This document shows positions 21,562-31,907 of a stretch of DNA of 64,000 bases, piece by piece. Origin of the DNA: Basidiobolus meristosporus CBS 931.73 (Eukaryota > Basidiobolomycota > Basidiobolomycetes > Basidiobolales > Basidiobolaceae); the NCBI GenBank assembly GCA_002104905.1, contig MCFE01000447.1:1-64000 (forward strand), written 5' to 3'. Position numbers and translations under genes: made by a program. Under the pieces are notes generated by a model. The model was not told where the DNA came from. It saw only the letters and a program-made list of their open reading frames with translations, and ran no database searches. Positions within the stretch are counted from its first letter, which is position 1, and the number at the start of each line of letters is the position of its first letter.

Positions 21562-21743
21562 ATACAGCAAGGAAAGCACTATTCTGAGCAACATAAGTAA
21601 GATTGAGTATAATTACCAGTAACTGTATCATACCACTGGCATCATGGTAGAAATTATAGTGCCAGATAGTGCCGTAGAGTGCCGGATCAATCCAGCACCA
21701 TAAAAGGCTGGTACTATGTGGCACTATCCAACGGAACAAGTCT

Positions 21744-22683
21744 ACTAAGTCTTCCCAGATATTGCCTTGTTTTTCCACTAGTTGGTAAGTGGCAAATGGA
21801 CATTCACCAATGATCTTGAATGGTCCTGTTCATTGTGGCTCAAACTTCTTCCAAGTGTTGTTTCTTAGCAATACAAAGTTCCCAACTGTCATTGCTTCTG
21901 GTGCTATAGTCTTATCAAATCTCTGCTCATCATTTCTGCACTTTGAGATACTTTGGTCTGAGCCTCTTGATGTCTTTGTTCCAGTTGCTGGTGTTTACTT
22001 GGCTAACTAAGTTCATCTTCTAAGGTGTCTGTAAGCTTTGGTTGTGTGTGATCTCCTGGAATCCTTGGCTCACATCCATACACTAAGTAAAATGGTGATT
22101 GCTGGGTGGTGTTGTGTACTCTGACTCTGCATGCAAAGAGTGCTTGGCCCATATACTCATCCCATCTACAGACAACTCCATTTGCATACTTAGTAAGCAT
22201 TTTTCCAGTTAGTCCATTAAACCGCGCAGTGACTCCATTAGTTCTGGGGTAATATGCCAAGGTTTTCAAGTGTCTGACCTGCTGCATTTCCAGGTAAGCT
22301 TCCAATGTCTTTGCCATAAAGTTTGCACCTCTATTGGATAGATTCTCTACAGGGCATCCAAACTTCATAAGAATCTCATGGTGTATGAAACTTGCAACTT
22401 CTTGCTCACTGGCTATAGGTACAGCTTTAGCCACTGGCCATTTTGTAGCATGGTCAATTGCTACTAGGATCCAATGGTTGTATTTCCTGGTAGTTGGCAG
22501 GCTTCCAATAAAGTCAATTCCACATCTTTCAAATGGTCTTACAGGCTCCAAGGGAAAGAGTTTAGCAAATCTCTGTGAATGGCCTTGGTTGATTTTGCAA
22601 TATAGGCATGTTTTCACTAGCTTCTCAGTGTCTTGTCACATTCTGGGCCACCATGCTCTGGCTTTCACAAGACTATAGGTTCC
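21744..22683 (-). pseudogene. Gypsy-A copy 1 integrase segment
   Basis: Minus-strand integrase C-terminal half: GIDFIGSLPTTRK, then SNRGANFMAKT (Asn replaces the catalytic Asp of SDRG), HLKTLAYYPRTNGVTARFNG (Ala replaces the catalytic Glu of TERF), and the GPY/F module near 21830. Frameshifts lie around 22010 and 21960. It is cut at 22683 by Copia-B and resumes at 27370; at the left it is cut by the DNA transposon. Confidence 0.85.
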
Positions 22684-23052
22684 TGTTGAAATATTGGACT
22701 ATTTGGTATCATTCAGCAGCTAGAAATTTACTTAACAATTCTAGGCTAGTCTTAGTCACTGTAGGACTCATTTACTGCCTGAACTTTGCCACTTTCTCCA
22801 GATATATGATCTTATGATTATTCCCCTATAGTCAGGATCAAATTAACACTATTACCAAACATTATGTACTAACCCTGAAACTGTTACAGAATGCTCCTGA
22901 ATATTGAGAAACCCTCCCTACTTAGTGTTGCAGCTGTATTACTTCTACAAAGGTATAAATACTGAGCTTCTTTATGAATAAACAACAGTTCAACAATTAT
23001 CACTATTTCTTGATAAGTTCCTTATATCCAAATCACTTCTTAAATTGCAACA
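22684..23052 (+). repeat. 5' LTR, Copia-B
   Basis: 369 bp, TGTTGAAATATTGG...TTAAATTGCAACA. TATA box TATAAATA at 22954-22961 and AATAAA at 22977-22982 set the orientation. Confidence 0.95.
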
Positions 23053-23067
23053 GGTTATGAGCCCCGA
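23053..23067 (+). promoter_or_regulatory. Copia-B primer-binding site (half-tRNA type)
   Basis: GGTTATGAGCCCCGA abuts the LTR, identical to the Copia-A site although the two families' LTRs are unrelated. It is complementary to the initiator tRNA-Met anticodon arm. Confidence 0.85.
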
Positions 23068-23088
23068 TTGCCTTAATCTATTCTCAAG

Positions 23089-26000
23089 ATGACTTCTACC
23101 AGCAAACAAAGCAATACCAACATCTTCCCTGTAAAGGAGAGGTTTGATGGGAAGAACTACAGACTTTGGAGAATCAAGATGCAGATCCACCTTGAGGAAA
23201 GAAAGCTTTGGAACATAGTAACAGGAAAGGAAGTTGAGCCCAAAGGAACAGCAGAAGATGTGGAGAAGTTTCAAGAGAAGGAGAGAAAGGCCTTCAATGC
23301 AATATGCATCAATGTGCAAGACTCCTTCATTGGACAAATCCATGCCTCAAATACTGCCAAAGCAGCATGGGAATCCTTAGAGAAGATCTTTAGAGCAAAG
23401 TCAGTATCAAGCAAGCTTTATTTGAAACAAAAGTTCTTCAACATGAGAAAAAAGCCAGATGATGACATGCTACAACTCATTACCAGAATGGAGACACTTG
23501 CAGAAGAACTTTACAGTATTAATGCTGGTGTAGATGATGAAGAAAAGATACTCTGTCTGCTTTGCAGCCTACCAGACAAGTATGAGCCACTCATACTTTC
23601 TTTTGAAAGCAGAGAAGACAACTTGACTTTAGACTATGTCAAAGGAAGACTTCTCCATGAAGAACTCAGACGTAATGATCAAGCAGAGAAAATTGAAGAT
23701 AATGCTTTATTCAGTTCAGAAAGGCATACAGAAAAGAAGGGAAAGCAACAAAACCAAAGAAAACCTGGCTGCTGTAACTACTGTAAGAAGCCAGGACACT
23801 GGGCAAGAGAATGCAAGAAGAAACAAGCAGACGAAAAACAGAAACTAGAGCAGGCAAACCATATAACTACTGATGAACAGTTATTTGTCACTGTACAAGA
23901 GAGTGCAAGTAACCGAAGTAATGAATGGTATATTGACTCTGGAGCATCACAGCATATTTGTGGTATAAAGGATTGGTTCAGCAACTTAAAGACTATTCCC
24001 GTAAGAAAGGTTTATCTGGGAGATAACTCTGCATTGGAAGCTACCGCTAGTGGGTCTATACAACTAAATATGAGTGATAACTCAGGGGCAACAACAGCAA
24101 AACTGACTGATGTACTCTATGTACCTGGAATAGCTAAGAACCTACTCTCAGTCAGTAAAGCAACTACTCAGGGACTGAAATTTGTTTTTACTAAGCTGAG
24201 CTGCTCAATATTGAGTGAAAATGGACAAAAATTAGCTTCGGGAATCAGAGATCACAATATATACAAGTTACAATGCAAGATCATTGTACCTGAGTATGTC
24301 AACATTGCTGAAACTGATGAAACCAACTGGGAGACGTGGCATAGGAGGCTAGGACACATAGGGGAACAGAAAATGAGCCAATTGGTGAAAAATCAGCTTG
24401 TTTTGGGCCTAAAATACTCAATTCCGATCAAATGGAATCTTTGTAAGGGATGTTCATATGGCAAACAAGCTAGGCAACGTTTCAAGAGCTCAGAAGACAT
24501 TAATACCACCGAGATATTGGCTATTGTACATTCAGACATATGTGGCCCCATGAGAACACTGTCCTTTGGAGCCAAGAGATACTTTATGACGTTTATTGAT
24601 GACAAGACAAGATATACATGGGTGTACTTCCTCAAAACAAAGGATGAAGCTTTAGAGACGTTTAAGCACTTCAAGAACATGGCAGAAACACAAACTGGGT
24701 GTAAATTGAAGGTACTACAAAGTGACAATGGAGGAGAATACTGCTCAAAGGAGTTTGCAAAATACTGCTTGTCTACTGGTATACTTCAACAGACCACAGT
24801 TCCTCATACTCCACAGCAAAATGGAGTAGCAGAACGTGCAAATAGAACAATAGTAGAGATGGGAAGATCTATGCTACATGATAAGGGAATGGACTACAAG
24901 TTTTGGGCTGAATCTGTTGCTACCGCTGTATACATCAAGAACAAATGCCCAACAACAGCACTACGTGATTCTACACCCTTTGAAGCATATACAGGCAAAA
25001 AACCAGATCTCCAGAACCTCAGGATCTTTGGCAGTGATGTTTTTTATCACATCCCTGACAAAAAACGCTCAAAGTTGGAACCAAAGAGTAGAAAAGGTAT
25101 CTTTCTTGGGTATTGTGAAGATACTAAAGGGTATAGAGTGTATGATGGCAAAATTCAGAAGCTGATCAAGAGCAGGGACGTTGTATTTGAGGAGAATTCA
25201 GATCAGAAAGCCACAGAAATCATTGGCCAGCTGCCTGATGATGCAATCAACACAAATGAGGAAGATACGTACCAAATCCAGCCAGAGATGGAAGATACTT
25301 CTACCAGTTCCAGATCAGATCAGATTATCCCAGTTAGGAGATCTACCAGAATAAGAAATGCCCCTGGATCCTGGTGGCAGACATCCAATGATCATGAAGA
25401 AGCTTATCTTGCCTTATGTGCCAAACCTCAGAATCTGGAACAGGCAATGCAAGGTCCAGATGCTACTAAGTGGCAACAAGCCATGCAGGAGGAGTACCAA
25501 TCACTGATCAAGGCAAAAACGTGGGAACTGGTAGATTTACCAAATGGGAGAAAGCCAATAGGATGTAGATGGGTCTACAAGATCAAGATAACCTCAAATG
25601 GTGCCGTTGATAAGTACAAGGCTAGATTGGTAGCTAAAGGCTATTCCCAGATCCAGGGACTAGACTTTAAGGAAACATTTGCTCCAGTTGCCAAGTTTAA
25701 CTCTATTAGGACAGTTCTAGCCCTGGCAGCTGTACACAGTCTAGATCTACACCAAATGGACGTCAAAACAGCCTTTCTAAATGGGGATTTGCAAGAAACT
25801 ATATATATGGAGCAACCAGAAGGTTTTACCAATCCAAAAAGCCCCCATAAGGTGTGCAAACTTAGAAAATTGTTGTATGGGCTTAAGCAGGCACCCAGAG
25901 CATGGTATAACAAGATTGACACATATCTAGAGGAAATTGGGTTCTCTCGTAGCACTGCAGATCACAGTATATATGTGAAACAGCTCAAAAAGGGTGTGAT

Positions 26001-27006
26001 CATCCTAGTTCTTTATGTGGACGACCTAATTATAGCTACAAGTGATCAAGAGGCACTTAAACAGACAAAATCAGATCTCTTCAGCAAGTTTGAGATGAAA
26101 GATCTTGGAAAATTGAGCTATTTTCTTGGAATTGAGGTCAAATTTGACATACCTACGCAGAAAATTGTGCTGAATCAGTCTAAGTACATCAGGGACATTC
26201 TTAGACGCTTCAAAATGGAAAATTGCAAGCCTGCAGCAACCCCTATGGACAATAACCTGAAATTAAGCAAATCTCAGCCAGTTATGGATGAAAACGGCTC
26301 AGATATGGACCAAAACTTTCCCTATCAATCAATGGTCGGTAGCCTAATGTACTTGATGGTGTCTACACGTCCAGATATTGCAGTAGCAGTTGGAATAGTC
26401 AGTCAATTCATGCAGAATTATGGATCAGATCAAATTGCAGCAGTTAAGCGGATTTTCAGATATCTACAAGGTACCATAAATATGGTACTGGAATACTCTG
26501 GAGCAGCTAATAGGCAAAAATTTGATGGTTATAGTGATTCAGATTGGGGTAGAGATCTGATTGACAGACGCTCTACCACAGGCTATGTATTTCTTTATGC
26601 TGGTGCAGCTATTACTTGGAACTGCAAGAAACAACCAACTGTGGCACTATCTACAACTGAAGCCGAATATATGGCTGCATGTCAAGCAACTAAGGAGGCT
26701 ATATGGCTACAAAAATTATTCAAAGACTTAGGTTTTAATTCAGGTGAACCAACATGTATTTACAAGGATAATCAAAGTTGTATTTCATTAGCTAGAAATC
26801 CTACTAATCATGCCAGAACTAAGCACATTGATATACAGCATCACTTTGTGAGGGAAGCTGTAGAAAATAACTTAGTAGAGCTGGTTTACTGCCCAACTGA
26901 CAAAATGGTGGCAGACATATTGACAAAATCACTAGCTAGGCCACAGTTTGAGATCCTTAGAGAGAAATTGGGATTAAGAAATTATTTAGTTGAGGGGGAG
27001 TGTTGA
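23089..27006 (+). CDS. Copia-B gag-pol polyprotein (intact, 1305 aa)
   Basis: A complete Ty1/copia polyprotein. Residues: gag N-terminus with FDGKNYRLWRIKMQ near 20; zinc knuckle CNYCKKPGHWAREC near 229; protease WYIDSGASQH near 282; integrase HHCC (HRRLGHIG ... CKGCSYGKQ) near 418-460; integrase core Asp (HSDICGP, about 482), Asp (SDNGGEY, about 545), Glu (NGVAERANRT, about 580); RT with YVDDLII near 977; RNase H with SDSDWGRD near 1150, TEAEYMA near 1190 and KHIDIQHHFVREA. The first ATG after the primer site is used. The stop TGA (27004-27006) lies inside the 3' LTR, so the C-terminal codons overlap the polypurine tract and the first 6 bp of the LTR. Identity to Copia-A is clear but moderate; they are separate families. 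Confidence 0.95.
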   Translation: MTSTSKQSNTNIFPVKERFDGKNYRLWRIKMQIHLEERKLWNIVTGKEVEPKGTAEDVEKFQEKERKAFNAICINVQDSFIGQIHASNTAKAAWESLEKIFRAKSVSSKLYLKQKFFNMRKKPDDDMLQLITRMETLAEELYSINAGVDDEEKILCLLCSLPDKYEPLILSFESREDNLTLDYVKGRLLHEELRRNDQAEKIEDNALFSSERHTEKKGKQQNQRKPGCCNYCKKPGHWARECKKKQADEKQKLEQANHITTDEQLFVTVQESASNRSNEWYIDSGASQHICGIKDWFSNLKTIPVRKVYLGDNSALEATASGSIQLNMSDNSGATTAKLTDVLYVPGIAKNLLSVSKATTQGLKFVFTKLSCSILSENGQKLASGIRDHNIYKLQCKIIVPEYVNIAETDETNWETWHRRLGHIGEQKMSQLVKNQLVLGLKYSIPIKWNLCKGCSYGKQARQRFKSSEDINTTEILAIVHSDICGPMRTLSFGAKRYFMTFIDDKTRYTWVYFLKTKDEALETFKHFKNMAETQTGCKLKVLQSDNGGEYCSKEFAKYCLSTGILQQTTVPHTPQQNGVAERANRTIVEMGRSMLHDKGMDYKFWAESVATAVYIKNKCPTTALRDSTPFEAYTGKKPDLQNLRIFGSDVFYHIPDKKRSKLEPKSRKGIFLGYCEDTKGYRVYDGKIQKLIKSRDVVFEENSDQKATEIIGQLPDDAINTNEEDTYQIQPEMEDTSTSSRSDQIIPVRRSTRIRNAPGSWWQTSNDHEEAYLALCAKPQNLEQAMQGPDATKWQQAMQEEYQSLIKAKTWELVDLPNGRKPIGCRWVYKIKITSNGAVDKYKARLVAKGYSQIQGLDFKETFAPVAKFNSIRTVLALAAVHSLDLHQMDVKTAFLNGDLQETIYMEQPEGFTNPKSPHKVCKLRKLLYGLKQAPRAWYNKIDTYLEEIGFSRSTADHSIYVKQLKKGVIILVLYVDDLIIATSDQEALKQTKSDLFSKFEMKDLGKLSYFLGIEVKFDIPTQKIVLNQSKYIRDILRRFKMENCKPAATPMDNNLKLSKSQPVMDENGSDMDQNFPYQSMVGSLMYLMVSTRPDIAVAVGIVSQFMQNYGSDQIAAVKRIFRYLQGTINMVLEYSGAANRQKFDGYSDSDWGRDLIDRRSTTGYVFLYAGAAITWNCKKQPTVALSTTEAEYMAACQATKEAIWLQKLFKDLGFNSGEPTCIYKDNQSCISLARNPTNHARTKHIDIQHHFVREAVENNLVELVYCPTDKMVADILTKSLARPQFEILREKLGLRNYLVEGEC

Positions 27007-27369
27007 AATATTGGACTATTTGGTATCATTCAGCAGCTAGAAATTTACTTAACAATTCTAGGCTAGTCTTAGTCACTGTAGGACTCATTTACTGCCTGAA
27101 CTTTGCCACTTTCTCCAGATATATGATCTTATGATTATTCCCCTATAGTCAGGATCAAATTAACACTATTACCAAACATTATGTACTAACCCTGAAACTG
27201 TTACAGAATGCTCCTGAATATTGAGAAACCCTCCCTACTTAGTGTTGCAGCTGTATTACTTCTACAAAGGTATAAATACTGAGCTTCTTTATGAATAAAC
27301 AACAGTTCAACAATTATCACTATTTCTTGATAAGTTCCTTATATCCAAATCACTTCTTAAATTGCAACA
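27001..27369 (+). repeat. 3' LTR, Copia-B
   Basis: 369 bp, preceded by the polypurine tract TTGAGGGGGAG (26990-27000). No difference from the 5' LTR was found by eye. Confidence 0.95.
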
Positions 27370-30113
27370 GTTCCTTCAATTCCAAGATGTCTACATCCAT
27401 TGTGTAGCTTATGTATTAGATCCAGGTGAGGAACATGAGGGCAATAGGCAATAGGGCTCCCAGCAACAATTTGGTAGAGTGTTTCATCCTGTACTACAAA
27501 TTTGCTGGCCTCATCACAGATTATCTTCTTGATATCTTCATCCACCTCATTAGGAATGGCTTGGTCCTCCAAGTACTTTGGTAATAGTCTAGGCCAATCT
27601 GATTCATGCACCAAGTTGAGTTGTGCAACTTGATCTAATCTTGATAAGGCATTAGCAACTGTGTTGTTTTTTCCAGGGCAGTAGACAATCTCCAAGTCAA
27701 ATTGCTGAATGTATTCACTCCATCTTGTCATTCTTCTAGAGAGTACCTTCTAAGTAAATATATCCTTGAGGGAGGCATGATCAGTCTTCACAGTGCATTT
27801 GACTCATTCAATATAAAATCTCCATGTCTTCAAACAGTGTATTATAGCAAGCATCTCCTTCTCATGGACTGGATAGTTTTGTTCTGCTGAGTTCTGTTTC
27901 TTGGATTCAAAGGCAACAGAGTAGTCCTTTCTCTTGTGTTCTTGGCACAACACTCCACCAATAATCCGAAGCATCTGTGCACCATGTGATCTCTTTTCTG
28001 AAGCTTAAAATTCTTAAGCTTGGCAGCTTAGCAAGTTCATTCTTGAGCGTCTGGAAGGCAGTCTCACATGCTATGTCCCACTTGTAGGTATTGTCTTGAA
28101 GATATCAGTTGAAGGGGCTGCAATACTTGCAAAAGACTTGACAAATCTCCATTAATAGGAAACCATTCCAAGGAATGATCTGAGCACTGATATGTTATAG
28201 GGCTGCTTCAGATTCTTCATTACTTCCACCTTCTTAGGGTCTAAGGTTAATCCTGTGCTAGTCCCTGTTTGTCCCAGATATTCAATGTGTGCCTTGAAGA
28301 AATCACACTTGGGTAGCTTGCCATAAAGCTTGTCCACTCTTAGCTTCTTCAAGACCTTTTCAATGTGCACCAGGTGATCCTCTTCTGCCTTGCTGTATAT
28401 CAGTATATCATCTAGGTAGATTATATAGTAAACATTCTGCATCAGGGTCATAAATGTTGCAGGGGCATTGGTGAGGCCAAAACTCATGACTAAATACTTG
28501 TAATGTCCATATCTGGTCCTGAATGCTGTCTTAAGGATGTCTTCTGGCTTCATTCTAGTCTGGTTGTATCCTGACATGAGGTCAATCTGGCTGAAAATAG
28601 TGGCTCCATTGAGTTGGTCCAAGAGCTCATCAATGCAAGGTAGGGGGTACTTATTCTTGACGGTAACTGAGTTGAGGGCTTGGTAATCAATGCACATCCT
28701 AAGTGTTCCATCCTTCTTCTTCACAAAAAGTACTGGTGCTCCCCAAGGTGACTTGCTGGATCCAATATATCCTTGTTGCAGCAACTGATCTATTTGTCTC
28801 TTCATCTCTTCCTACTCCAATGGGCTCATTCTGTAAGGTGTCTTGCTCACTGGAGGGCTATCTCCTGTTTCAACAGCATGATCCACATCTCTGACTGGTA
28901 GTAGGCTTACAAGCTCTTCTGGAAACACGTCTAAATACTCCTTCAAATGAGTCTGGACCTTCTGTGGTACTGGAGTCAAGGAATCCTCCTGTGACACTGC
29001 CATGAGGAGCATCTGGGTGCCTTTTCTTAGTGCTCTACAGAACTGTGTCTTGCTAAGCTCACTCATCTCATACACATTGGAATTGACCAAGCTAATATCC
29101 AGTCTGGCAGGTAATAGCTTATAGGTCTTGTTGTTCTTCTGGATCTGAGTAGCATGGGTTCTCCAGTTGATTGATGGATTACAACAAAATAGCCAGGTTT
29201 TCCCAAGTACAAGGTCAAACTTGCAGTTCCCAAATATATAGGCCTGCAGATCTTCTTCATAGTCATTGATCTTCACCTGGACTGGCTGAGTAATATGGTT
29301 GATTATGTGAGAGTTCCCATCAGCTGTTGAGACTGAAGTTGATTTAGTGGGTTCTAAGTTGATTCCAGCTTTCAGAGCAAATTGCTCTAACATGTACTCA
29401 TGCAATGCTCCTAAGTCAATCATGGTCTTGGCTGGTACTCCATTGATTACTCCATTCAAGTATAACAGCTTTCCTGAGTTTGAGGTCATCTGGGATAGGT
29501 ATTCTGCTGTCATGTGGAAGGTGAGTTCTGAGTCTTCTTCAAGTTCATCCTCTATGTTATTATGCTTCATAGCCTCAGTACAGTTAAAGGTTCTTGATGG
29601 CTGGTGTCCATTTCTACTCTGAGGGCAGTACCTTGCAATATTTCCTTGCTGGTGGCAATTGAAGCAAAGCCCTTTCTTCTTACATTTGTCTGAGGTAGGA
29701 TTCTTCTGCATAGCATCTACTTCCATTGGCACTGCTTCTGATTGTCTTCTTTCATAGTGATTGTAACCTCTCTGATTAGTCATTGTGGGCTTCCCAACTC
29801 CAAACATAGCTGAGTCATAGTCAATGGCAATCTTGATGGCTTCTTCAATAGTCTGAGGCCTTCAATAACTGACTTCTTCACAAGTTCTTCCTTTCAACTC
29901 ATCAGTAAAATATTTAACTTGATCCAGAGGTTTCATTCCTTTCATTTGCCCAAGTAGACATCTATACTCATAGATGTACTCTTGGACCATTCCTGTTTGT
30001 CTGTGTGTCTTGAACTTTCTTCTTAGTAGTGTCTGTTGGTGTGGAGGCTCAAAGGCATCCTGAATGGTCAACACAAACTCATCCCAGGTAAAGAATGTAG
30101 AGCATCCCTTTTG
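27370..30113 (-). pseudogene. Gypsy-A copy 1 gag-protease-RT-RNase H-integrase segment
   Basis: Read downward from 30113: gag C-terminal part, zinc knuckle ([14 protein letters not shown], about 29655), protease with MIDLGALHEY (DSGA changed to DLGA, so probably inactive), RT (28152-28805; YLDDILIYS kept, but codons before it deleted), RNase H (27760-28150, frameshifted) and the start of integrase (27357-27731). Stops and frameshifts separate the blocks, so it is non-functional. The integrase continues at 22683. Confidence 0.88.
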
Positions 30114-31480
30114 TCAGTTAAAGGGGCTACAATCCTTGCAAAGGGCTTGACAAATCACCAATAATAGGGAATTATGCAAAGGAATGATCTGAGCTCCAAT
30201 AGGTTGTGGGGCTGCTTCAGATTCTGGATGACTTCAACCTTCTTGGGGTCCAAGGTCACTCCTGTGCTAACCATTATGTGTCCCCAGTATTCAACATGTT
30301 CCTTCAAGAATGCACACTTTGCTAGCTTGCTGTACAGCTTGCTCTCTCTTACCTTCTTCAAGACTTTTTCAATGTGCACCAAGTGTTCCTCTTCTGTCTT
30401 GCTGCACATCAATATGTCATCTAGGTGAATTACCAATAACTTGTCTAAGTTTTTCTGGAAGACTGTTTGCATCAAGGTCATGTATGTTGCAAGGGCATTG
30501 GTAGGCCAAGACTCATGACTAAGTGCTTGTAATGTCCATATCTGGTCCTGAATGCTGTCTTAGGGATGTCATCTGGTCCCACCCTAATCTGGTCGTATCC
30601 TGACATAAGGTTAATCTTGCTGAATACGGTAGATCCATTGAGTTGGTCAAAAACTCATCAATCCAAGGTATGGTGTACCTATTCTTCATGGTAACTGACT
30701 TGAGGGTGTGGCAGTCAATAAACATCCTAACTCTTCTATCCTTCTTATTCACAAAGAGTACTGGTGCTCCCTAAGCTTATCTGCCAGAACTGATATATCC
30801 TTGCTCCAATAATTGATCTATTTGTCTTTTCATATCTTCCAACTCCAATGGACTCATTCTGTAAAGTGTCTTCTTCATTGGAGGGCTATCTCCTGTAGCA
30901 ATGGGATGGTCCACATCTCTGACTGGTGAAAAGGTTACCAGCTCACCTGAAAGCATGTCTGGATATTTGTTCTGGACCTTTTGGGGTGCTGGAGTAGAGG
31001 AATCCTCCTGTAATACCACCATGAGGAACATCTGGGTACCTTTCTAAGTGCTCTATAGAGCTGTGTCTTGCTAAGCTAACTTGTTTCACACACACTGAAA
31101 TTTACCTAGTTGAAATTTAATATGGCAGGTAATAGCTCATAGGTCTTGTTGTCCTTCTAGCTCTGAGTAGCATGGGTTCCTCAGTCAATTGATGGATTAC
31201 AACAAATTAGCCATGCTTTTCCTAGTACAAGGTCAAACTTGCAGTTCCCTAATATAAAGGCCTGTAGGTCTTTTCATAATCATTGATCTTTATCCTTACT
31301 GGCTGAGTAATATGGCTGATTATGTGAGAGTTCCCATCAGCTGTTGACACTGAAGTTGGTTTGGTGGGTTCTAAGTTGATCCCAGCTTTCAAAGCAAATT
31401 GCTCTGATGTGTACTCATGGAATGCTCCCAAGTCAATCCTGATTTTGGCAGGTACCACATTGATTACTCCATTCAAGACA
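30114..31480 (-). pseudogene. Rearranged Gypsy-A fragment (RT to protease)
   Basis: Minus-strand RT (30155-30481, HLDDILMCSKT for YLDDILIYS), upstream RT (30519-30752), linker (30777-31031) and protease (31249-31476, RIDLGAFHEY). It abuts copy 1 gag at about 30113 without an LTR, so the junction is recombination or deletion. Confidence 0.8.
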
Positions 31481-31763
31481 CTATGCAGAAGAATTGTACC
31501 TCAGAAGAATGTAAGAAGAAAGGACTTAGCTTTAATTGCCACCTGCAGGGACATGTTGCCAAGTACCACCCTCTGAGAAGACATAGACACCAGCCATCAA
31601 GAGCATTCAACCATATTGAAGCTCTTGAGCATAGTAACATGGGGGATGAACTTGAAAAAGACTCAGAACTCACTTTCCATATGACAGAAGAATACCTTTC
31701 TCATATGACCTCAGCTCAGGAAAGCTATTATATTTTGATGGAGAGTTCAATGAGGTACCTGCC
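31481..31763 (+). pseudogene. Inverted Gypsy-A gag/protease scrap
   Basis: Plus-strand sequence matching gag from the MQKN codons through the zinc knuckle (CKKKGLSFNCHLQGHVAKY) to the start of protease (RYLPG). It is joined head-to-head to the minus-strand fragment at 31480, both sides being Gypsy-A. Confidence 0.75.
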
Positions 31764-31905
31764 AGGACTCTGGGGAGAATTCCTAGGTAAGGAGTGGATA
31801 CTATATTTAGTACTCACATATTCCAGGGGTTAAGAGGGAGCTTTATCCTCAAAGTTCCTTGAGTAACTTGCTTCTCCAGGGTCAATTTTGTTTATGGAGC
31901 ATGGG
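31764..31905. other. Non-coding stretch with a short repeat shared with 44575-44633
   Basis: 31764-31820 (GGACTCTGGGGAGAATTCC...AGTACTCACATATT) resembles 44575-44633. The two sit at the outer limits of the Gypsy-C sequence and could be remnants of its LTR ends. I see nothing else here. Confidence 0.35.
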
Positions 31906-31907
31906 GA

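Larger units (their letters stand above)
18347..21743. mobile_element. PIF/Harbinger-like DNA transposon (3.4 kb)
   Basis: The terminal inverted repeat begins AGACTTGTTCC(A/G)TTG at both ends, and a 3-bp duplication ACT (18344-18346, 21744-21746) flanks it. The target is the 3' untranslated end of Gypsy-A copy 1, between codons for the LVHRDRL motif region. It carries a DDE transposase ORF (20911-21561, plus) and a second divergent ORF (19087-20310, minus), the two-gene layout typical of PIF/Harbinger. Subterminal sequence at 21660-21735 has repeated AGTGCC/GGCACT units shared with the foldback MITEs at 52015 and 63562. Confidence 0.85.
22684..27369 (+). mobile_element. Intact Copia-B retrotransposon
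   Basis: 4686 bp with 369-bp LTRs that I read as identical (22684-23052, 27001-27369), a half-tRNA primer site, one uninterrupted gag-pol ORF and a polypurine tract. The 5-bp duplication GTTCC is exact (22679-22683, 27370-27374). The target is the integrase region of Gypsy-A copy 1, whose codons rejoin when the element is removed. This is the strongest candidate in the window for a currently mobile element. Confidence 0.96.
17862..30113 (-). mobile_element. Gypsy-A copy 1 (minus strand), 5'-truncated, with two nested insertions
   Basis: A Ty3/gypsy element read right to left: gag from 30113, protease, RT, RNase H, integrase, polypurine tract and the 3' LTR at 17862-18230. A PIF/Harbinger element (18347-21743) and Copia-B (22684-27369) interrupt it. 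The gag N-terminus, leader and 5' LTR are missing; at about 30113 gag jumps to an RT-region fragment of the same family, a rearrangement and not an element end. Confidence 0.88.
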
